Shown: positions 58,481 to 64,000 of the stretch, piece by piece
How positions within the stretch are numbered: the stretch's first letter is position 1
How the letters are laid out: each line of letters begins with the position of its first letter
NCBI RefSeq assembly: GCF_017948485.1
Contig: NZ_JAFFSX010000011.1
Span: 124,001-188,000, forward strand
From: Streptomyces sp. GESEQ-35
GTDB taxonomy: Bacteria > Actinomycetota > Actinomycetes > Streptomycetales > Streptomycetaceae
Direction: 5' to 3'
DNA: 64,000 nucleotides
The notes under the pieces: model-generated
What the model was told of the DNA's origin: nothing
The model's input: the letters and a program-made list of their open reading frames with translations, nothing else
Databases searched by the model: none
Translations under genes and position numbers: made by a program

Positions 58481-61400
58481 ATGCGAAGAACCGCCCTGCT
58501 CGTCTCCACCGCCCTGCTGACCGGATTGCTGCCGCTGGCCGCCGCGGGGGCCGCCACCGGAGCCGATGACCCCGCCCCGGTCCCCGTCGACCGCTTCGAG
58601 GGTGAGGTGCCCTTCGCGAGCCAGCCCGCGGAGGGCATCTTCACCTGGGGCAGTGACAACGACGATCCGCCCCAACTCGCCCTGACCGCACGGACGGACG
58701 CCCCCGAGGGCGAGAAGGTGCTCTCCGGGACGTACGACATCAGCGGCTACGGCGGCTTCACACACGACTTCGCCGCGACCGAACCCGCCCACGACTGGTC
58801 CGCCCACCAGGGCATCCGCTTGTGGTGGGAGGGGCAGGACAACGGCAAGAAGATCACCTTCGAGCTCAAGGACGGCGGCGCCCACGGCGAGGCCTCCGAG
58901 CTGTGGACGACCTCCTTCACCGACGACTTCGGTGGCTGGAAGCAGATCGAGATCCCCTTCACCGACTTCACCTATCGCACGGACTACCAGCCCGTCGGCG
59001 GTATCGACCAGGTCCTCGGACTGACCGAGATGTGGGGGTACTCCGTCACGCTCCCGGCCGGCGCGCCCGGCCGATTCGCCATGGACGACGTCGAGTTGTA
59101 CGGCAAGGCCGACCAGTCGCTGCGGGCGAGCGTCACGACCGACGCCGCCGTGTACCCGGTCAAGGAGGGCCGCACGGCCACCGTCGAGGTCACCGTGGCC
59201 ACCACCGGCTCCGCCCCGATCGACGAGCCCGTGACCGTGGCCTACGAGACCGCCACGACCGGCACCGCCTCGGACCGCGACTACACCCCCGTCAAGGGCG
59301 AGCTCACCTTCCCCGCGGGCACCGCCTCCGGCACCACCCGCACCCTCAAGGTGCCCACCCTCAAGGACAAGGCCGCCGAGAACGCCGAGACGATCCCGCT
59401 CAAGCTGACCGTCACCGGCGTCAAGGCCCCCGCAGAGATCCCGCAGATCGTCATCGACGCGCACGGACTGCCGTATCTGGACAGCAGGTTGCCGGTGAAG
59501 AAGCGCGTCGCCGATCTCCTGTCCCGTATGTCCCTCGCGGAGAAGGCCGGCCAGATGACCCAGGCCGAGCGCGGTGCCGTGGGGACCGGGGGCGACGTCG
59601 CCGCCTACGACCTCGGCTCGCTTCTCTCCGGCGGCGGCTCCACCCCGACGCCCAACACCCCCGAGGCCTGGGCGAAGATGATCGACGGGTTCCAACTCCG
59701 GGCGCAGGCAACCCGGTTCCAGATACCGCTGATCTACGGCGTCGACGCGGTACACGGCCACAACAACCTGGTCGGCGCCACCGTCATGCCGCACAACATC
59801 GGCATCGGGGCGACGCGGGATCCCCGACTCGCCCAGCGCACCGGGTCCGTGACCGCCGCCGAGGTGCGCGCCACCGGCATCCCCTGGGACTTCGCCCCCT
59901 GCCTCTGCGTCACCCGCGACGAGCGCTGGGGCCGCTCCTACGAGTCGTTCGGCGAGGACCCGGCCCTCGTGGAGTCCATGGAGACGGTCATCCAGGGCCT
60001 CCAAGGAGCCCGTGACGGAAGGGACTTGAAGGACGACGACAAGGTTCTCGCCACGGCCAAGCACTTCGTCGGCGACGGCGGCACCGCGTACGGCTCCTCC
60101 ACCAACGGCACCTACACCATCGACCAGGGCGTCACCACGGTCACCCGGCAGCAGCTGGAGGCCGTCCATCTCGCGCCCTACCAGGACGCCGTGGACCGGG
60201 GCGTCGGCACGTTCATGCCGTCGTACTCCTCGCTCGACATCGTCGGCGACGGCCAGGGCCCGGTGAAGATGCATGCCCGCGCCGACATGATCAACGGTGT
60301 GCTGAAGGGCCGTATGGACTTCGACGGCTTCGTCATCAGCGACTGGAACGGCATCGACCAGATCCCCGGCGACTACGCCTCCGACGTCCGTACATCGGTC
60401 AACGCCGGCGTCGACATGATCATGGCCCCCTACGCCTACAAGGACTTCCACTCCGCCCTCGTCGCCGAGGTCGGGGCAGGGCGCGTCACTGAGCAGCGCG
60501 TGGACGACGCCGTATCGCGCATCCTCACCCAGAAGTTCAAGCTGGGGCTCTTCGAGAAGCCGTACGCCGACACGAGCGGCGCCTCGGAGATCGGTTCCGC
60601 CGAGCACCGGGCCGTGGCGCGGGAGGCGGCGGCCGAGTCGCAGGTGCTGCTGAAGAACGCGGACGCGGCCCTGCCGCTGAAGAAGTCGCAGAAGGTGTAC
60701 GTCGCCGGGTCCAATGCCGATGACATCGGCAACCAGACCGGCGGCTGGACGATCACCTGGCAGGGGTCCTCCGGCGACATCACCGAGGGCACGACCGTCC
60801 TGGAGGGCATGCGGAAGGCGGGCGGCGACGTCACGTACTCGAAGGATGCCTCGGCGCCGACGACCGGCTACGACGTGGGTGTCGTGGTGGTCGGCGAGAC
60901 CCCGTACGCCGAGGGCGTCGGCGACGTCGGCAACGGCAACGACCTGGAGCTGACCGACGCCGACAAGGCAGCCGTGGACAAGGTGTGCGCGGCGATGAAG
61001 TGCGCGGTGCTCATGGTCTCCGGGCGCCCCCAGCTGATCGGCGACCGGCTCGGCGACATCGACGCCCTGGTGGCGTCCTGGCTGCCGGGCACGGAGGGCG
61101 ACGGTGTGGCGGACGTGCTGTACGGCAGGCGGCCCTTCACCGGGCAGCTGCCCGTGACCTGGCCGAAGTCCCAGGCGCAGCTGCCGATCAACGTCGGCGA
61201 CCCGGCGTACGACCCGCAGTTCCCGTACGGCTGGGGCCTGACCACGCTGACCAAGGTCCCGCCGGGCGGGGCGACCACGCTGAAGGCGCTCGGGCTCGCG
61301 GCCGCGGTGGCGGAGAAGGCCGGGTCGGCCGAAGCCGGCCGCGCGATCGTCGGCAAGGCGCGGCTGATCGTCCAGCAGAAGATCGGTTACGACATCAACG

Positions 61401-61501
61401 CGGGGGTTGCCAAGCCCTTCGCCGACGCGGACCATCTCCTGGTTACCGGGCGGTACGCTGCGGCCGTGCAGAAACTGACGGCGGCCTACCGGGCCGCCTG
61501 A
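58481..61501 (+). CDS. Secreted GH3 beta-glucosidase-like enzyme with Calx-beta domain
   Basis: The 1006-residue protein has a signal peptide (LVSTALLTGLLPLAAAGAATG) and an N-terminal carbohydrate-binding-like module (about 30-205). A Calx-beta module follows (about 210-320, EPVTVAYETATTGTASDRDY). GH3 N and C domains follow from about 330. VKKRVADLLSRMSLAEKAGQM opens the GH3 domain. The nucleophile is Asp621 in FVISDWNG, and KHFVGDGGT is the sugar-site loop. The last 80 residues are an extra helical tail. GGGGGAAGG precedes the ATG. Its pairing with a divergent GH30 enzyme suggests joint degradation of a beta-glucan. Confidence 0.9.
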   Translation: MRRTALLVSTALLTGLLPLAAAGAATGADDPAPVPVDRFEGEVPFASQPAEGIFTWGSDNDDPPQLALTARTDAPEGEKVLSGTYDISGYGGFTHDFAATEPAHDWSAHQGIRLWWEGQDNGKKITFELKDGGAHGEASELWTTSFTDDFGGWKQIEIPFTDFTYRTDYQPVGGIDQVLGLTEMWGYSVTLPAGAPGRFAMDDVELYGKADQSLRASVTTDAAVYPVKEGRTATVEVTVATTGSAPIDEPVTVAYETATTGTASDRDYTPVKGELTFPAGTASGTTRTLKVPTLKDKAAENAETIPLKLTVTGVKAPAEIPQIVIDAHGLPYLDSRLPVKKRVADLLSRMSLAEKAGQMTQAERGAVGTGGDVAAYDLGSLLSGGGSTPTPNTPEAWAKMIDGFQLRAQATRFQIPLIYGVDAVHGHNNLVGATVMPHNIGIGATRDPRLAQRTGSVTAAEVRATGIPWDFAPCLCVTRDERWGRSYESFGEDPALVESMETVIQGLQGARDGRDLKDDDKVLATAKHFVGDGGTAYGSSTNGTYTIDQGVTTVTRQQLEAVHLAPYQDAVDRGVGTFMPSYSSLDIVGDGQGPVKMHARADMINGVLKGRMDFDGFVISDWNGIDQIPGDYASDVRTSVNAGVDMIMAPYAYKDFHSALVAEVGAGRVTEQRVDDAVSRILTQKFKLGLFEKPYADTSGASEIGSAEHRAVAREAAAESQVLLKNADAALPLKKSQKVYVAGSNADDIGNQTGGWTITWQGSSGDITEGTTVLEGMRKAGGDVTYSKDASAPTTGYDVGVVVVGETPYAEGVGDVGNGNDLELTDADKAAVDKVCAAMKCAVLMVSGRPQLIGDRLGDIDALVASWLPGTEGDGVADVLYGRRPFTGQLPVTWPKSQAQLPINVGDPAYDPQFPYGWGLTTLTKVPPGGATTLKALGLAAAVAEKAGSAEAGRAIVGKARLIVQQKIGYDINAGVAKPFADADHLLVTGRYAAAVQKLTAAYRAA

Positions 61502-61591
61502 GTACCGGTCGGCTGGGAGATGCGGTGCGCGGCCCGCATCTCCCACCGGCAGGAACGCCCGATCCACGGTCCTTTCAGGTACTTTCGACAT

Positions 61592-62941
61592 ATGAAGGTC
61601 GCGATTCTGGGCCGAGGCCTGATCGGACTGCTGATCGCCCTGGCGTTCGCCGTACTGACCGTCGTGTCGGTGAACGCCCCGCGCGCCTCCGCGGCCACAA
61701 GCGTCTCGGCCGTAGCCGAAGCACTCAAGGACAGCCCCGTCTACGTCGACCCGGCCGCCTCCGCGCAGCTGTCGACGTCGGACGCGGACGCGCTCGCCGA
61801 GCAGATCAAGGACGCGGACAAGCCGCTCTTTGTGGCCGTTCTGCCTGCGGACTACCCGACCGACAACCTCTTCGAGAACCTGCGCACCGCGACGGGCATC
61901 ACGGGCGCCTACGCGATCCAGCTGGGCGACCAGTTCAACGCGCGCGCCGACTCGTCCGTCCTGTCGAACGACGCCGTGGAGAACCTCGTCACCAGCGTGC
62001 AGGACGAGCCGAACACCGACAGCCGGCTCACCGCCTTCACCGACCGGGCGCTGGCCAACATGGGCGGCTCCGCACCGTCCTCCTGGGGCTCCACCGGCAC
62101 CGACGACGGCGTGCCGGTCGCCGGGCTGATCACGGTCGGCGCGGTGCTGGCGGCCGGCGGCGCGGGCGCGTACACGCTGGTCCGCCGCAACCGGCGCCGG
62201 CACGAGGAGGAGCAGCGGGCCGCGCTGGAGAAGCTGCGGGTCGTGGTCGACGAGGACATCACCGCCTTCGGCGAGGAACTGGACCGTCTCGACTTCCATC
62301 CGGGGGAGCCGGGCGCGGACGACGCCATGCGGGAGGACTACGAGCACGCGCTCGACGCCTACGACAAGGCGAAGACGCACATGGCGGAGGCGGAGAAACC
62401 CGAGGACGTCCGGGTCGTCACCCAGTCCCTGGAGGACGGCCGCTTCTCACTCGCCCGGCTGGCGGCGAGGCGGGAGAAAGTGCCTCTGCCCGAACGCCGC
62501 TCGCCCTGCTTCTTCGACCCGCGGCACGGTCCGTCGGTCGCCGACGAGACCTGGACGCCCCAGGGCGGCGCACCCCGCGAGGTGCCCGTCTGCGCGGCCG
62601 ACCGGTCCCGGCTGGCCGACGGCCGCGATCCCCTGGTCCGCGAGGTGGACACCGACTCCGGCCGCCGCCCGTACTGGGACGCCGGCCCGGCGTACGGCCC
62701 CTGGGCGGGCGGCTACTTCGGCGGCGGCATCCTGCCCGGCCTGCTGATCGGCACGATGCTCGGCAGCATGATGGCCGGCCCCGCCTACGCGGCCGACTAC
62801 GGCTCCGGCTACGGCGACTTCGGCGCCGCCGGCTACGAGGGCGGTGATGTCTCGGGCGCCGACTTCAGCACGGACGACTTCTCGGGCGGCTTCGGCGGCG
62901 GGGACTTCGGAGGCGGCGGGGACTTCGGCGGAGGGTTCTGA
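61592..62941 (+). CDS. Membrane-anchored protein with a glycine-rich tail, unknown function
   Basis: The 449-residue protein starts with a hydrophobic segment (GLIGLLIALAFAVLTVVSV). An exported region of about 130 residues follows (DSPVYVDPAASAQLSTSDADAL). A second helix, VPVAGLITVGAVLAAGGAGAYTLV, lies near 167-190. A cytoplasmic coiled segment comes next (RRRHEEEQRAALEKLRVVVDEDI). The C-terminal 80 residues are Gly/Tyr/Asp-rich (GGGDFGGGG). The DSPVYVDPAA motif resembles a Rv1476-like exported domain, but I am not sure. A TACTTT hexamer ends six bases before ATG 61592, so the transcript may be leaderless. A perfect terminator follows. Confidence 0.8.
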   Translation: MKVAILGRGLIGLLIALAFAVLTVVSVNAPRASAATSVSAVAEALKDSPVYVDPAASAQLSTSDADALAEQIKDADKPLFVAVLPADYPTDNLFENLRTATGITGAYAIQLGDQFNARADSSVLSNDAVENLVTSVQDEPNTDSRLTAFTDRALANMGGSAPSSWGSTGTDDGVPVAGLITVGAVLAAGGAGAYTLVRRNRRRHEEEQRAALEKLRVVVDEDITAFGEELDRLDFHPGEPGADDAMREDYEHALDAYDKAKTHMAEAEKPEDVRVVTQSLEDGRFSLARLAARREKVPLPERRSPCFFDPRHGPSVADETWTPQGGAPREVPVCAADRSRLADGRDPLVREVDTDSGRRPYWDAGPAYGPWAGGYFGGGILPGLLIGTMLGSMMAGPAYAADYGSGYGDFGAAGYEGGDVSGADFSTDDFSGGFGGGDFGGGGDFGGGF

Positions 62942-62963
62942 GGTCTGCGTACGACAACGGGAA

Positions 62964-62995
62964 CGGGCCCGGCGCTTTGTGAAGCGCCGGGCCCG
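62964..62995. terminator. Perfect 14-bp hairpin between convergent genes
   Basis: Arms CGGGCCCGGCGCTT (62964-62977) and AAGCGCCGGGCCCG (62982-62995) surround TGTG. It lies between the membrane protein gene and the convergent trypsin gene and probably serves both. Confidence 0.9.
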
Positions 62996-63035
62996 CATCA
63001 TGCTTGCGGAAGATCAGAGGAGGATCGGCGGGAGA

Positions 63036-63818
63036 TCAGAGGGAGGACGCTGCCGAGGCGATCGCGGAGGCGAAGGTCGAGACCTCGCTGTAGACGCCGG
63101 GGGCGTTGGGGCGGGCGCAGCCGATGCCCCAGCTGACTATGCCGACCTGGATCCAGGCGTTGGCCGCGTCACGGCGGAACATGGGGCCGCCGGAGTCGCC
63201 CTGGCAGGTGTCGACGCCGCCCGCGGCGTAGCCGGCGCAGATCTCGTCGCTCGCGACGAGGCCGCTGTAGCCGCTGTAGCCACGGCAGGTGGCGTCGCTG
63301 ATGAACGGCACGTTCGCCTTGAGCATGTACCGCTGCTGGGCGCCGCCCTCGGTGGCCGAGCCCCAGCCGGCGACGGTGAAGGTGCCGGTGTTGTACTGCG
63401 TGGTCGTGGCGATCTTCAGGGTCGGCAGGTTGATCGGCTGGGCGAGCTTGATGAGGGCCCAGTCCTTGCCGTTGCCGTTGTAGCCGGGCGCCCGGTAGAC
63501 GTAGGTGGAGCGGACCTGGACGCGGCCGGTGGTGGACTGGAGGTCCACGACGCCGGCGGTGGCGGTGATGCTGGTGTTGGCGCCGGTGCCACTCACACAG
63601 TGCGCGGCGGTGAGCACGATCTGCTGGGTGTAGAGCGCGCCGCCGCAGCCCATGGAGAGCCGGACCATGAACGGGAACTCGCCCTGCGCGGCGCGGGTGC
63701 CGCCGACGACGGGCGCGGGAGCGGCCTGCGCCGCGGACACGGGCTGAAGGCTGACGACCGCGAGCACGGCCGCACCGGCGACCGCGCATCTCTTGAGGGT
63801 TTTGAGGAGAGTCTTCAA
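63036..63818 (-). CDS. sprT: Secreted trypsin-like serine protease (S1A)
   Basis: The 260-residue preproenzyme has a signal peptide, a short APAP propeptide and a mature part starting VVGGTRAAQGEFPFMVRL. It closely resembles the S. griseus trypsin sequence I recall. Catalytic residues are in TAAHC, KDWALIKL and GDSGGP. The Asp six residues before the nucleophilic Ser, in GVDTCQGDSGGP, gives trypsin specificity for Arg and Lys. Cys pairs match the family. The start is TTG 63818, with GGAAGG eight bases upstream. It probably needs cleavage after APAP to become active outside the cell. Confidence 0.95.
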   Translation of the reverse strand: MKTLLKTLKRCAVAGAAVLAVVSLQPVSAAQAAPAPVVGGTRAAQGEFPFMVRLSMGCGGALYTQQIVLTAAHCVSGTGANTSITATAGVVDLQSTTGRVQVRSTYVYRAPGYNGNGKDWALIKLAQPINLPTLKIATTTQYNTGTFTVAGWGSATEGGAQQRYMLKANVPFISDATCRGYSGYSGLVASDEICAGYAAGGVDTCQGDSGGPMFRRDAANAWIQVGIVSWGIGCARPNAPGVYSEVSTFASAIASAASSL

Positions 63819-63950
63819 CGTGAGGCCTTCCGTGGGGGGTTGGCAATCGACCGGCCCCCACCTGGGTGTGGCATGGACCGGTCAATTTCGGTTGCTGGAT
63901 TATGAGAACGCTGTGACCCCTCACACAAGGACCGAAAATCGGCCAACCGC

Positions 63951-64000
63951 CTAGGACTTTCGAGCCGCGGCCATGGCTGCCACCACCAGCGCGACCGCCA
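63951..64000 (-). CDS. Possible 3-prime end of a gene cut by the window edge
   Basis: On the minus strand a frame enters from the window edge and ends at TAG 63951-63953. The visible residues are AVALVVAAMAAARKS. This Ala/Val-rich end would fit a membrane or secreted protein, but only 15 residues are visible. The trypsin promoter should lie between this stop and 63818. Confidence 0.35.
   Translation of the reverse strand, partial: AVALVVAAMAAARKS

Noticed and set aside
58229..62380. A 1383-codon open frame on the minus strand
   Set aside because: It is antisense to the GH3 and membrane-protein genes. It arises from the GC-rich codon pattern, and the product is low-complexity Gly/Val/Arg/Asp without domains.
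1..64000. tRNA, rRNA, CRISPR, prophage or insertion sequence
   Set aside because: I looked for T-loop patterns, regular direct repeats with spacers, integrase and transposase motifs and found none. A tRNA scan would be needed to be certain.

Overview
The window looks like a chromosomal core segment of a Streptomyces species. GC is very high with a strongly GC-biased third codon position, GTG starts are frequent, TTA codons are rare, and the products match Streptomyces families throughout. From memory, the gene order matches the S. coelicolor stretch from rmdB (SCO5495) through gatCAB, ilvBNC, serA, the proline-catabolism genes, leuB and ilvE to cimA (SCO5529). I could not search a database to confirm this. 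I saw no phage, insertion sequence, CRISPR array or tRNA.

Layout. 0-7 kb: a membrane GGDEF-EAL c-di-GMP enzyme (rmdB-like, with a TTA codon) and the gatC-gatA-small ORF-gatB operon for Asn/Gln-tRNA amidation, then a convergent methyltransferase. 7-18.7 kb: an MMPL exporter with an overlapping GNAT gene, small membrane proteins, a LAL-type LuxR regulator, a sugar-dehydrogenase-like lipoprotein, an aldo/keto reductase and a D-2-hydroxyacid dehydrogenase. 18.8-22.1 kb: a second GGDEF-EAL protein whose EAL half has lost its catalytic signature. 22.1-27.7 kb: ilvB-ilvN-ilvC and serA. ilvB is preceded by a branched-chain leader peptide and a textbook terminator. 27.8-34.9 kb: a divergent MFS/TetR pair around a four-half-site operator, then a peptide/metallophore-type ABC operon with a fused double permease and a Fur/Zur-type box. 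34.9-38.9 kb: a PucR-type regulator divergent from proline dehydrogenase and P5C dehydrogenase. 39-44.4 kb: a hydrolase, a 43-residue protein, a Tat-lipoprotein phosphatase, leuB and ilvE. 44.4-50 kb: an NCS1 permease divergent from a diverged urease-like pair, agmatine deiminase and a TetR regulator. 50-55.6 kb: a 178-bp palindromic element, two secreted beta-propeller proteins (the first with two TTA codons in its signal peptide), and cimA behind an apparent isoleucine attenuator. 55.6-64 kb: a SLATT-like membrane protein, divergent GH30 and GH3 glycosidases with mirrored operators, a glycine-rich membrane protein and a secreted trypsin.

How the genes work together. ilvBNC, leuB, ilvE and cimA cover much of branched-chain amino-acid synthesis. 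CimA feeds 2-oxobutyrate to IlvB from pyruvate, so isoleucine does not depend on threonine. Both pathway entries, ilvB and cimA, carry their own attenuator, and both leader peptides appear to be translated from leaderless transcripts. Proline dehydrogenase and P5C dehydrogenase convert proline to glutamate. The NCS1 permease, urease-like subunits and agmatine deiminase look like a nitrogen-scavenging unit around one palindromic operator. The best candidates for something undescribed are that urease-like operon, the cimA attenuator, and the fused-permease ABC system under a Zur-type box.
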